This document shows positions 31,699-43,609 of a stretch of DNA of 64,000 bases, one piece after another. The notes beneath the pieces are model-generated. The model saw only the letters and a list, made by a program, of their open reading frames with translations, was not told where the DNA came from and did no database searches. The first letter of the stretch is position 1. Every line of letters begins with the position of its first letter. This DNA is from Pseudoscleropodium purum (lineage: Eukaryota > Streptophyta > Bryopsida > Hypnales > Brachytheciaceae). The DNA is taken from positions 560,501-624,500 of the forward strand of contig OZ017801.1 in the NCBI GenBank assembly GCA_963969395.1, read 5' to 3'. Both the position numbers and the translations under genes were made by a program.

Positions 31699-34600
31699 TG
31701 TCGCAACTTAGAATTTTGATTTTCTTAGTATACACCCAAATAGGAACGGAAACTAGTAATTAGCTAACCGGATCCGATTAGGTGGGGAAGGAAAACTCAG
31801 AATTAGCACGGAACGTGAAGTAGTGGGCTTCTTGGATCTAATCCGGTTATGAGTAACTAACGACGGAAACGGAATGCAACACGGATTAGGTCTAGGACCG
31901 GATGATGATGATGAACCGGATTATGATGGTAAACCGGATTCATGATGACAAACCGGAAAGGGTCCAGGGACTATATAAGGAGGAGCTTTCACTGTTGCAC
32001 CCCCTTTTAGAAACTCGACCTTGAGAGCGCGCGGTTGAGTTTTTGTCGTTTGTGCGTCTGTGCGTTTGTGTTCTGTTCGTTTTGATTCCGGTTGAGATCG
32101 GAGAGAGGAAGTGAGGAACGGGACGTGCGGCTAGGAGAGAGTGAGGTAGATGTGAGTGGGAATGCCTCAGCTATGTAGGTCGAGACAAGCGAGTCCCTCT
32201 GGAGGCGAGGTGAAGCTCCGGAAAGTCATTCCGGTTATTCCCTCCACAGAGCCGGAAAAGTCTCAACTCATGGATGATCTCAAATCCATGGGTTGCCTCG
32301 GGTTTGTCGAGAAACCTTGGGGTTTTAGGGAGGAGAGAATGGTCAAGGAGCTCCTCGGAAAGTTGTCCAACCAGTTTGACAACACCGTGAGAGGAACTCC
32401 CGTCAGTTGGAACGAGGGGATGTGGAGAGCGGTTTACAGTTTCCGGGCAAGAGGTTTAGGGATGGCGAACCGGAAGGATGAGTTTGTCCAAGAGAAGTTC
32501 TAGGGAGCCGTCAACCCGAAGGACGGATACGCGGTCGAGGATTGCGTGGATGACCGAGACCGTCGGCTCCTGCAATTCCTAGTTCCAGTTCTTCACCCGG
32601 AAAAGCTGACCAGGGTGACGATCACCCTCGGCAACACCATTTTCGGTGCCCTCAGTGGTACCCGGAAAGTGGACTGGGCACGGATCATTTCCGATCTCGT
32701 GGCCCAGCTGGTTAGTAGGGTTGGGAAGAAAAGGGCCACTCCAGTGTGCCCTTACCTCTTCCACCTCTATCGGGAACACCAAGTCCTCACCGACACGGAG
32801 GAGAAGGTGTGGAAGACTCAAGAAGTCCTCCTGAAGTATGGGGAGTCGGAGACGGATGACGAGGCCGAATTCGATTCCCGGTCAGACCGAGAGTCCAGCG
32901 AGGAAGAGGAGGAGCCGATGCCGCCGATCAAGCGACAGAAGTTGACGCCTCCATACAAGCGCGGGACGCCTCCCGATCAAGACAAGCTGGCCCCGGAAGA
33001 GAAACCGGAAGCCGAGAAGCTCGTTTCCGGGGGAGACCCGGAAATGCAAGATCCGTTCAACGGTCTGATCAACGTCCTCTGCAACATCAGGGCGGATTGG
33101 GAGGTCAAGCACAGGACGCTTGAGGCGATCGGCAAGTTGGTGGGTGCGCCACCGGACAGCAAGTTGGCGGAACAGGTGGCGGAGTGCATCACGAATCCGG
33201 AAGAGAGCCGGAAGCAGGAAGCAGAGATCCGCCGGTTGCAGGAGGAGGTGGATAACCTGAAGGAAACTCTTTTTGCCTATCGGGAAGACGTGACGGCCTC
33301 CCGGGAGATGGCGGAGGAGACTCGGAAGATAGCCGAGCAGATCAAGGCGGTCCTGGGAGAGACCGGAACGGCCGCCGCCAAAGCGAAGCTCTTCGACGAG
33401 AAGATCCACGAAGAGAAGAAACTATCCGGTTCCCGGATGGTCCGGATTCTCGCAGACTTCGCTGAGCAGGTGGAGACGACAATGGTGGAGGGGCGGAAGG
33501 CTGTGGACCGGATCGAGGAGAGCAGCCGGAAGCTGACGGGAGCGACGTGCGACAAAGGTATTCATCTTTCTGACATCTCGCTACCGGATCTCTTTCCGGA
33601 CGCGACCATTCAGAAGGATAGGAAGGATTGGACTCCTGAGTCCAAGAAGTCTGCACGGACTGGGACTCCGGGCACGAGACCGGATACCACCATCGACCTG
33701 GAGTCTCCACCCGGACCGAATCCTGTTGAGGGGGAACGGGTCCGAAATTTGAGTGAAGTCTTCGAGGAGCTAGTCCCGGAGGTCGGAAGCCCGACGATAG
33801 GATCTAGAGTTGTAGGGTAGATAGGATTTTAATTTCAGTTAGGAGTAGGAGCGGATCCGGATCCGGATCCGGCTCAACAGTATTAGGTTAGACCGGAAGT
33901 TAGATTAGGGTGGCGGCGGACCCCCACGGGTTTTCCGCTCCTTTTTGTGCTTTTAGGGTTTTTACCCTTTGTATATAAATCGGTTCCTGAGATGGGAACT
34001 GGGAGTTGTTCATTTTGCAAACTTCTTGTACTTTTCTATTCTCTTCATTGTGTGTCTCTCTCCAGCGCGACAGGATTGTATGATGTGGAGTTAGGATAGT
34101 ACGGGTTGGTTTGTGAGTGATTTCTCCCCTTGGTGTTTATTTTCCGATCCTAGGTGCATGTGAGTAGGTATCGAAGAGTTGGGAGTGAACTTAGTTCCTC
34201 AGCACGTCTAGAGTTCCAGGTTCCGGGTGAGAAAGCCGTTGTTAGGCTAGGCGGGTAGGGAGGGATTCCTTAGCTGCGCTAGAACTCCCGGGTGGGAAAT
34301 CCGGTTGAGTGTCCGATCTCCTGTGAGGTCTCACCACCCGTATGGGTAACGGAAGAACTTTAGTTGATGTTGGAACGGACGGGTGCACTTGTAACCACTT
34401 GTCTTCGCACGGATCGGAAGTAGCATCAAGGTCGTTGTAGTACGAGAGGGTCGAGTGTGGGGTCTTTGTGTGACCTACGACCCGGATTGCTATCTGGGTT
34501 GTTGTGAAGGACCAAACCGGATCCGGATTAGCTTAGGAGTCTAGAAGGTAGGACAGTGGGTCTTTAGCCACTATAAGTCACGGAAGGAGTGGTGGGCCTA

Positions 34601-35002
34601 CCACTCTCAAAATTAAGCGGCGACCCCTCTGATGGTGAAACAGAGGCAAAACCAAACCGGATAGGATTACGGGTACAGGATGACCATTCCGACCGGATTG
34701 GTCAGGACGGATTTCCAGGATCGGAAGTTGTGAGATCCTGGGATTTGGGTAATTGTATGCACCGGATAGTTAGTAGGACCGGAAGAAGGAGTAATCCGGT
34801 CTGTAGTTATCCGGTGTGGTGGTATTTCTGGTTCTAGATCTAGGACCGGAAAGTAAGATTGGGATACTGACTTAGCTTAACTGCTTAATAGAGCTAGATA
34901 CTTCACAGGATCTCGTGGGTTCGATCTTTAGAGTCACTTAGTTATACTCTAGAGCGATTTTTGTGAGTATAATGGGGAATTGACCTGCCCTGTGCTGCGA
35001 CA
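31699..35002 (+). repeat. 3' LTR
   Basis: Begins TGTCGCAAC, ends GCTGCGACA. TATA boxes at 31,973 and 33,972. It carries an extra ~26-bp GTGCGTCTGTGCGTTTGTG-type expansion near 32,055 compared with the 5' LTR, which explains most of its extra length. Confidence 0.95.
32162..33820 (+). pseudogene. LTR-encoded protein, copy with one nonsense codon
   Basis: Same protein as at 22,946-24,604. The codon AAG of the left copy is TAG here (32,501-32,503), about codon 114. Downstream, codons from about 150 on are nearly identical to the left copy. The minus-strand solo LTR copy at 38,964-40,622 has the same TAG, so this allele is older than either insertion. Confidence 0.9.
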
Positions 35003-35009
35003 GTTGCAG

Positions 35010-37451
35010 GTGTTGCCAGTGCTGCTTTGCCGCATAGTATTGAAGGATTTCAATTTTTCTAGCTTTTAACTCTTCTCTTGCTTGGTAATTGATTTGAAAG
35101 ACATGTTTAGAGTGTTTAAAATTAGGGGTAACAATTGAGGAAGATAATTTGGCAAGGTTATTGCTCACCACTAATGGCACATCGTCTCTAGTAATTGATT
35201 TGAAAAAATGCAGAAGAAGTTTTAGGTTTTCCCCAATTTCTCTTCATGTACTTGTCTTTCTTTCATTTTGACCATTTTTTCCAATTTGTTTTCAAAAAAC
35301 TTTGAAGTAAGTTTATTTGCATATTAGAAGCTTCACGAGGAATTTCAGTTAATTTCTTTGAAGCTCCTGTTGGCATTGAGATTATGCAGTCGTAGTACAT
35401 ACTTCTTAGCCATATGATTTTGCTTGGTGGATTACATAACTGCGATCACGTATGTGCTTCTCAGATCAAACAATATGTGGTACGCAATTTAGCAATTTCA
35501 TTTGTGGGATCCATTTGTAAAGACAAATTGTATGCATGTTCGTACACTGCAAAATCAAAACAGTAGCATTGTGTCGACGAACTAAATTAGACTGCGAAGA
35601 AGTGCAATCTCTAAATTTCCTCCTCAGAATCTTGATTTTAATAGAAATCAAATAACACCTGCACTTTTACTGTCGATGGCGGGGGCGTGGCTTGGCCAGG
35701 CGCTGGTCTGTGTGCGGTTCAGCCAGCCCGCCAGCCCCATTTGAACCTTGAAAACCCGCGCAAAACTGCCACGTGGCCAAGCAGATGGCGAGTGGCGTGG
35801 CGGAAAACTAGCATGTGCGTCTGCTCATTGACTTTGCACTTCTTTTTGTAGACGTTAACCTCTGACGTTTAATGCAGACACACCCTTTTTAGAATGTAGA
35901 ATATCGAAACTGTAGCCGCAGCGGATTTTTGGCCATGATGTTGCAGGCCTTATTTTAGTTGACAAATAGTTTTATAGCTATCTCGTTCCTGAACTTTGGC
36001 ATCAATCGAAAGTGCTTGCCGTCCTAAACATGGCAATTGACGTTCGCGCCTATTTTTTCCCGCTGCTCACTCTCCACGCCTTCTCCCTTGCTGAGAAGAT
36101 GTTTTCTCTTTCATTATTTTGCTATTCTTCTTTGAATTCGTGCATTGGAACTCTGGTATGCATTTTTGATGTGTAGAAGTTTGATCGCGTGCGTTCTTGT
36201 TGTTAGATTCGGAGTGTAGGATTGTTCAGAAGTAGTGGAATTTCGTTGTGCAGACTGCGGATTTTACTTTCAACGGCGACCTTGTTTTCGCCCTTGTTCA
36301 AAGTTTTGTGGGTTCCGTAGAGGTTGTAGAGTTCAAACAATTCGGAATTTATGTAAGGCTGATGCACCATGTTCTTTTCCCCTGAGACAAGTGATCATCA
36401 TTCTGTTGTTCTTTCATTCTGCACATTCTGTCTCGTAGTTATAGGTTTGGTTTCTTTTTGTTTATCTCATTCTTCAGTGCTTTGTATTCGTTGTAATTGT
36501 TATAGTCATTTGGTTTCTTGATTTCGGATATGAGTGATTGCATTGTATTTTTTGTATCTTTGTAGTCGGTTGATCATATGATTTCTGCACTTGGTGATTG
36601 CTCCGTAGCTAGTATTCTGGTTTGATCCCACTTCTGTGAATGGACGGACTTGATGAAGAGATCAAACCTCCGCTTTTTACGGAACATGATGAACCTGTTC
36701 AGTGAAATCACCTAACCTCGAGTCGAGCATAATGAAATGAATACGGTGCACTAGAAGTATCCGTCAAAGTCTATCCTCGAGTCGAGGATAGTCTGAATCA
36801 ATAAAAGGTAATTGAATATGAAATATGAAGAAAAGAGTAATGCGGTTTACGAACTTGATTGTATTGCAAGTATCCTCGATTCGAGGATATCATTAGTTGA
36901 TTGTACCCACGTCCGTGTGGATGCGTAGTGACTATCATTAAGTCAAGAAATTACAAAACCCCCTTTGTAAAGTTAAGAAGTTAGAATTTACGAATCTCCT
37001 TGTCCCATTATCCTCGACTCAAGGGTAATTGTATGTATTTGACACGTTAGAAATATTAGGAAATCATAGTTATCGTGGAGAAGGGGAAAGATGAAATTTT
37101 TTATTTTTAAAAAAGTTCAGACAAATGATAAATATCCTCGAGTCGAGGGTAGTTTTATTATTCATAAATAAATAATTGTCTTTATTACTAACAGTGAGGT
37201 ACGCACATAATTGTAGTGTGCATCAGAAGTCTTGATGCTCCCGAACAGATTTTACTGTGTCCTGTGAAGTTCTTCTGTTGACAGAGCGAATACTCTATTT
37301 TGTTTGTAATGGAAAATGTGTAATAATCAATATCTTCTGTTAATTAATTGAATCACTGAATGTAGTGAATATTATGAGTTTTGTGTTTGAAAACATCCTC
37401 GAGTCGAGGATAATCTTTTCTTGTATCTAATTTGTCTTCATTGTTGTGCAG
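35010..37451. other. upstream region of the transposase-like gene; no coding exon identified
   Basis: Contains a GC-richer block at 35,640-36,640 with a CACGTG box (35,770) and sequence like a plant promoter and leader. Six palindromes follow at 36,714-37,411, ending 40 bp before the splice acceptor TTGTTGTGCAG|AATGG (37,451). A 5'-leader intron is likely, but I could not choose its donor. Confidence 0.45.
36714..37411. promoter_or_regulatory. 17-bp palindromes 10-15, upstream of the transposase-like gene
   Basis: Copies at 36,714-36,730 (two arm changes), 36,773-36,789 (perfect), 36,872-36,888 (perfect), 37,010-37,026 (two changes), 37,134-37,150 (one change) and 37,395-37,411 (perfect). 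They lie in the leader or intron just before the coding start at 37,453, mirroring the cluster at 15,246-15,783 upstream of the other gene. Confidence 0.85.
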
Positions 37452-37781
37452 AATGGACACTTCTGTACCAAATGAGTTCGCAGTGTTAGTGCCAGTATTG
37501 CCTCCTGGAGTTGTACCATGCGAGGGTATCCCTCGCACTACTTGGTATACAAAGTGTGTTATTCTTCAAAGTGAATATGGGGTGGAGGTGGCCAAAGGAA
37601 TTTGTCATAGCGTAGACGCCGACCTCGTCATTGACATGGATGGAAAGCCTCTTGGTGACGATAGAGTCGCAATACAAATTGCAGAGTCTTTGTGTGAGAC
37701 TGAAGTTCCATCTTCTTGGATGTGGTCAATACGTTCTTGGCCAATTTCAAGGGTATATTTGAATGAAGCCAGCTTGTATGA

Positions 37782-40700
37782 TGTCGCAGCACAGGGCAGG
37801 TCAATTCCCCATTATACTCACAAAAATCGCTCTAGAGTATAACTAAGTGACTCTAAAGATCGAACCCACGAGATCCTGTGAAGTATCTAGCTCTATTAAG
37901 CAGTTAAGCTTAGTCAGTATCCCAATCTTACTTTCCGGTCCTAGATCTAGAACCAGAAATACCACCACACCGGATAACTATAGAACGGATTACTCCTTCT
38001 TCCGGTCCTACTAACTATCCGGTTCATACAATTACCCAAATCCCAGGATCTCACAACTTCCGATCCTGGAAATCCGTCCTGACCAATCCGGTCGGGATGG
38101 TCATCTTGTATCCGTAATCCTATCCGGTTTAGTTTTGCCTCTGTTTCACCATCAGAGGGGTCGCCGCTTACATTTGAGAGTGGTAGGCCCACCACTCCTT
38201 CCATGACTTATAGTGGCTGAAGACCCACTGTCCTACTTCCTAAAGTCCTAAGCTAATCCGGATCCGGTTTGGTCCTTCACAACAACCCAGATAGCAATCC
38301 GGGTCGTAGGTCACACAAAGACCCCACACTCGACCCTCTCGTACTACAACGACCTTGATGCTACTTCCGATCCGTGCGAAGACAAGTGGTTACAAGTGCA
38401 CCCGTCCGTTCCAACATCAACTAAAGTTCTTCCGTTACCCATACGGGTGGTGAGACCTCACAGGAGATTGGACACTCGACCGGATTTCCCACCCGGGAGT
38501 TCTAGCGCAGCTAAGGAATCCCTCCCTACCCGCCTAGCCTAACAACGGCTTTCTCACCCGGAACCTGGAACTCTAGACGTGCTGAGGAACTAAGTTCACT
38601 CCCAACTCTTCGATACCTACTCACATGCACCTAGGATCGGAAAATAAACACCAAGGGGAGAAATCACTCGCAAACCAACCCGTACTATCCTAACTCCACA
38701 TCATACAATCCTGTCGCGCTGGAGACAGACACACAATGAAGAGAATAGAAAAGTACAAGAAGTTTGCAAAATGAACAACTCCCAGTTCCCATCTCAGGAA
38801 CCGATTTATATACAAAGGGTAAAAACCCTAAAAACACAAAAAGGAGCGGTAAACCCGTGAGGGTCCGCCGCCACCCTAATCTAACTTCCGGTCTAACCTA
38901 ATACTGTTGAGCCGGATCTGGATCCGGATCCGCTCCTACTCCTAACTGAAATCAAAATCCTATCTACCCTACAACTCTGGATCCTACTGTCGGGCTTCCG
39001 ATCTCCGGGACTAGCTCCTCGAAGACTTCACTCAAATTTCGGACCCGTTCCCCCTCCACAGGATTCGATCCGGGTGGAGACTCCAGGTCGATGGTGATAT
39101 CCGGTCTCGTGCCCGGAGTCCCAGTCCGTGCAGACTTCTTGGACTCAGGAGTCCAATCCTTCCTATCCTTCTGAATAGTCGCGTCCGGAAAGAGGTCCGG
39201 TAGCGAGATGTCAAAAAGATGAATACCTTTGTCGCACGTCACTCCCGTCAGCTTCCGGCTGCTCTCCTCGATCCGGTCCGCAGCCTTCCGCCCCTCCACC
39301 ATTGTCGTCTCCACCTGCTCAGCGAAGTCCGCGAGAATCCGGACCATCCGGGAACCGGATAGTTTCTTCTCTTCGTGGATCTTCTCGTCGAAGAGCTTCG
39401 CTTTGGCGGCGGCCGTTCCGGTCTCTCCTAGGACCGCCTTGATCTGCTCGGCTATCTTCCGAGTCTCCTCCGCCATCTCCCGGGTGGCCGTCACGTCTTC
39501 CCAATAGGCAAAAAGAGTTTCCTTCAGGTTATCCACCTCCTCCTGCAACCGGCGGATCTCTGCTTCCTGCTTCCGGCTCTCTTCCGGATTCGTGATGCAC
39601 TCCGCCACCTGTTCCGCCAACTTGCTGTCCGGTGGCGCACCTACCAACTTGCCGATCGCCGCAAGCGTCCTGTGCTTGACCTCCCAATCCGCCCTGATGT
39701 TGCAGAGGACGTTGATCAGACCGTTGAACGGATCTTGCATTTCCGGGTCTCCCCCGGAAACGGTCTTCTCGGCTTCCGGTTTCTCTTCCAGGGCCGGTCT
39801 GTCTTGACCGGGAGGCGTCCCGCGCTTGTGTGGAGGCGTCAACTTCTGTCGCTTGATGGGCGGCATCGGTTCCTCCTCTTCCTCGCTCGACTCCCGTTCT
39901 GACCCGGAATCGGATTCCGCCTCATCATCCGTCTCTGACTCCCCATACTTCAGGAGGACTTCTTGAGTCTTCCACACCTTCTCCTCCGTGTCGGTGAGGA
40001 CTTGGTGTTCCCGATAGAGGTGGAAGAGGTAAGGGCACACTGGAGTGGCCCTTTTCTTCCCAACCCTACTAACCAGCTGGGCCACGAGATCGGAAATGAT
40101 CCGTGCCCAATCCACTTTCCGGGTACCACTGAGGGCACCGAAAATGGTGTTGCCGAGGGTGATCGTCACCCTGGTCAGCTTTTCCGGGTGAAGAACTGGA
40201 ACCAGGAATTGCAGGAGCCGACGGTCTCGGTCATCCACGCAATCCTCGACCGCGTATCCGTCCTTCGGGTTGACGGCTCCCTAGAACTTCTCTTGGACAA
40301 ACTCATCCTTCCGGTTCGCCATCCCTAAACCTCCTGCCCGGAAACCGTAAACCCCTCTCCATATTCCCTCGTTCCAGCTGACGGGAGTTCCTCTCACGGT
40401 GTTGTCAAACTGATTGGACAGCTTTCCGAGGAGCTCCTTGACCATTCTCTCCTCCCTAAAACCCCAGGGTTTCTCGGCAAACCCGAGGCAACCCATGGAT
40501 TTGAGATCCTCCATGGGTTGAGACTTTTCCGGCTCTGTGGAGGGAATAACCGGAATGACTTTCCGGAGCTTCACCTCGCCTCCAGAGGGACTCGCTTGTC
40601 TCGACCTACGTAGCGGCGGCATTCCCACTCCAATCTATCTCACTCTCTCCTAGCCGCATGTCCCGTTCCTCACGTTCTCTCTCCGATCTCAACCGGAATC

Positions 40701-41077
40701 AAAACGAATAGAACACAAACGCATAAACGCCAAAAACTCAACCGCGCACGCTCAAGGACGAGTTTCTAAAAGGGGGTGCAACAGTGAAAGCTCCTCCTTT
40801 TATAGTCCTTGGACCCTTTCCGGTTTGTCATCATGAATCCGGTTTACCATCATAATCCGGTTCATCATCATAATTCGGTCCTAGACGTAATCCATGTTAC
40901 ATTCCATTTCCGTCGTTATTTACTCCTGACCGGATTAGATCCAAGAGGCCCACTACTTCACATTCCGTGCTAATTTTGAGTTTTCCTTCTCCACCTTATC
41001 GGATCCGGTTCCCTAATGACTAGTTTCCATTCCTATTTTGGTGTATACTAAGAAAATCAAAATTTTAAGCTGCGACA
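37782..41077 (-). mobile_element. solo LTR (3,296 bp) of the same gypsy family
   Basis: Ends TGTCGCAGC / GCTGCGACA. TSD TATGA at 37,777-37,781 and 41,078-41,082. No internal region remains, so it arose by LTR-LTR recombination. It lies in the reading frame of the transposase-like gene, on the opposite strand to it. Confidence 0.95.
38964..40622 (-). pseudogene. LTR-encoded protein, copy in the solo LTR
   Basis: Begins at an ATG near 40,622 (minus). It has the same TAG as the copy at 32,162-33,820, located at about 40,281-40,283. After the stop the frame is open to 38,964 (424 codons). Several amino-acid changes fall in the acidic and linker regions (for example SDSGSERE for FDSRSDRE) but few in the N-terminal domain or coiled coil. 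Confidence 0.9.
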
Positions 41078-43609
41078 TATGACCATGATCAAACCTCTAT
41101 CTTTAAAGCTGTAGTTAATGCATCAAGGCGGCGAGTTCGGGTTGGAGTTCGTACCTATGAGAGCGCTCGGGAGAGGCAAGAGCCGAGGAACCTTCCAAAG
41201 AAAGAAGCCCTCCTCACCCCTCAAGCAATTGCAGAAGTGTCTTCCAAGACTTGTTGTGCAAAGAATTGTTTGCAACCATTTCCACGTGGGCAAATTCAGG
41301 CCATTCGATCTCAGATTCATGTAGAGGGTGGATTATATTGGCGAAAATCGCGTCTTCTTGACGTGCACAAGCAAATGCACTGTGATGCAAATGGGAAGGA
41401 TATGATAACATTGGCTGCTCATGAAGTTTGTCCTACTGCATGGTGCACAATCCATGGAGTTTCAAGGGCTACCTTCTATAGATACAAGGAGAAGTCAAAG
41501 AATGATGAGAAAGCAGAGCATCACGGTAATCTTGGGTTGAAGAAGCCCCAATCACATACCTTGCAAGGAACAGGTACACTTCGATTGCTTCTTGAAAACA
41601 GTGCTGACCACATGCCACATAAATCTCGTATACTTGCGTCGGGGGAGAAAGTTCCATCTATGATTTTGCCATCTGCTTTTCGTTGGAGGGACATCTTGCC
41701 AGAGATTAATATTGTGAATTCAGCATTCCAATTGCAACATATATCAACCAGTGGTTTGAGTAACATTTGACGTTCATCATTTCCAGAATATGCTCCAAAA
41801 GCTCGTGGTGATAGTTTTGCACGTTGTGGTGAGTGCGATAGATTGAAACAGTTGAAGAGTGCTTGTACTCCACGCTCGCGGGCTCAAGAAGTATGGACAA
41901 AGAAGCTGAAGATGCATCTTGCCGGGCAACAAGCACATAGAGAGTTGTACTATGCAAATCGCATGATGTCTGAGAAGCACCCTGATAAGGTTTTGACCAT
42001 CATCCATGACAAGATGGATCATTCAAAGACTGCTTCTCCTCATTTTTCTCATAAAAGCAAGGCCATTGATTCATTTATGAAGATGCCCATTGTTGTTACA
42101 GGTATGATTGCTCATGGTCATGGAGATGTGCGATATGCGCACTATGGGTTGGACATCTTTCCAACAGATTCTAATCATACTGTAGGATCCATTGCAAAAT
42201 TATTACGAGACGTGGAAGCTGAACCAAAGTTCTCATCGCGTGAGTTGTTTGCCACAAATGATCCAATTCATGAATTGTCGAAAGCGGTGCTAGAGGGTTT
42301 TGAGATTTGTGAAGAATCTTTACCTTCTTGCCCTGAAGAAGTAGTCCACCCTCAATGTCTACCTCCAACATTGACTCTTCAACTTGACAATGCTTCTGGT
42401 GACAACAAGAATCGTTGGGTTTTTGCCTTTTGCTCTCTTCTTGTATTCAAAGCCGTTTTTCGTGAAATTTACATTAATTTCCTCATTGTCGGGCACACTC
42501 ACGAAGACATTGATGCTCTATTTGGTCGTTGGAGCACGAAGTTGAAGACAAATGACTATCCAACACTTCCAAGGTTGATGAAATCCTTCATGGATTGTGA
42601 AACACAACCTGTGATTCCTCATCTCATTGAAGAAGTTCCAAATTTTAAAGGATTTGTGGAGGGGTACCTACATACAAGCGATGATTCTCTTCAAGGCCAT
42701 TCACAAGCTCAACAATTTAAATTTTACAAAGATACCAATGGATGGCCTTTGATGCAATACAAAATTCTCTGTACAGACAGCGATTGGTTGCCAAAGGAAG
42801 GTGGTGGAATTCGTTTGTGGAAGGAGACTTCTGATGGGCGCCCTAGAGTTCCAAGGGGGAGTCCTGCACCTCTAGCTCCACAACTAATGCGTTGTTTTGA
42901 TGAAGTGTGTAAGGGGTTAGATGGATATATTGCATTTTGGGGAACAATGGCTAATCAAGATTTGTCTGGAGAGTTTCGAAGGAAAAATGAGCCGGTGATG
43001 AAATATTGGCAAGGTGTTAGAAGCACTCTAGAAGATCCGCTTTACCAGCGAGAGAGTTTACGGGATGGATTCTGGCCAAATTCAATGATTTCGAATGAGG
43101 AAGAAGACCAATATCTAGATGATGGCACAGTGCGTGAGGAATTTGCTGAAGATGCTCCTTTCGTTGGTCGTAGGCGTGACCATCCACAACCTTCATTTTG
43201 TGTTGGTCGTGACGTCTTTGCGGGTTATTTTGTTGTAGTACGGCCTGCTGATGGTGATCTTCGTCCATTTTGGCTTGCTCGAGCAATTACGAATCCTACT
43301 CCGGATCCTGGACATATAAATTCTATCCAACTGCAGTATTGGACGCCTACATCTTTTCAACATATTGACGAGGAAACATATGCTGGGTGGAAGTTAAAGT
43401 AAGGAAATTTATGGTGCGAGGATAAAGCTATTTCTCCAAGTTGGACGCACACTGATTGTATAATGACTGCTTGGAAGCTGCATGTGAGAGCAGGGACTTC
43501 TGATCCTCGAATCAAAATTCCGAAGGCACAAATTAGCATAATCCAACAATCTATAGATGCCTACATTGCTGGAGATAGTGGTCATGCAACCATGCATGAA
43601 GATGATTAG

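Larger units (their letters stand above)
22506..35002 (+). mobile_element. full-length Ty3/gypsy retrotransposon (Tat/Athila-like), 12.5 kb
   Basis: Bounded by 5-bp duplications GTTGC (22,501-22,505 and 35,003-35,007). LTRs are 22,506-25,786 (3,281 bp) and 31,699-35,002 (3,304 bp), with perfect 9-bp inverted ends TGTCGCAGC / GCTGCGACA on the left LTR. A primer site, TGGCGCCGCTGCCGGGGA at 25,798-25,815, fits the tRNA-Asp-type site of Athila/Tat elements. A purine tract (GAGGAAGGGG, 31,686-31,695) precedes the right LTR. gag and pol are in one frame, interrupted by five stops. Pol lacks a chromodomain, as in the OTA group. It is unusual in that each LTR holds a gene of about 552 codons. Confidence 0.95.
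22475..35009 (+). other. candidate intron split by the gypsy insertion
   Basis: Removing the gypsy element and one GTTGC copy joins 22,505 to 35,008. That restores CGAG|GTAAGT (22,471-22,480), a pyrimidine-rich run ending TTTTTTCCTTCGTTGC, and AG|GTGTTGCC (35,008). It forms a compact intron of 33 bp plus the acceptor bases. At about 33 bases this is short for a plant intron, so the match may be chance. No coding exon was identified on either side. Confidence 0.25.
37453..43609 (+). pseudogene. DUF7869-type transposase-like gene, split by a solo LTR
   Basis: Coding begins at ATG 37,453 right after a good acceptor. It runs to 37,781, is interrupted by the LTR (37,782-41,077 plus the duplicated TATGA), and resumes at 41,083 in the same frame to TAG 43,607-43,609, about 950 codons in all. 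Two in-frame stops remain: TGA 41,768-41,770 and TAA 43,400-43,402. The central part has the signature of the DUF7869 family: IIHDKMDHSKT, then LQLDNASGDNKNRWVF, then FLIVGHTHEDIDALFGRW. The spaced acidic residues in predicted strands suggest an RNase H-like (DDE) nuclease fold. Upstream are Cys pairs (KTCCAKNCLQPF, RCGECDRL) that may bind zinc and DNA. The C-terminus resembles a small beta-barrel reader (GYFVVVRP..FWLARAI..YW). This is the best candidate for the transposon's own transposase; that role is an inference. Confidence 0.75.

Noticed and set aside
37432..37842. A separate 136-residue gene ending after 37,842
   Set aside because: The last 20 codons are LTR sequence. The true frame continues at 41,083 across the insertion.
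41237..41770. Two genes, 41,237-41,770 and 41,843-43,402
   Set aside because: They share a frame, are separated by a single TGA, and together match one DUF7869-type protein.
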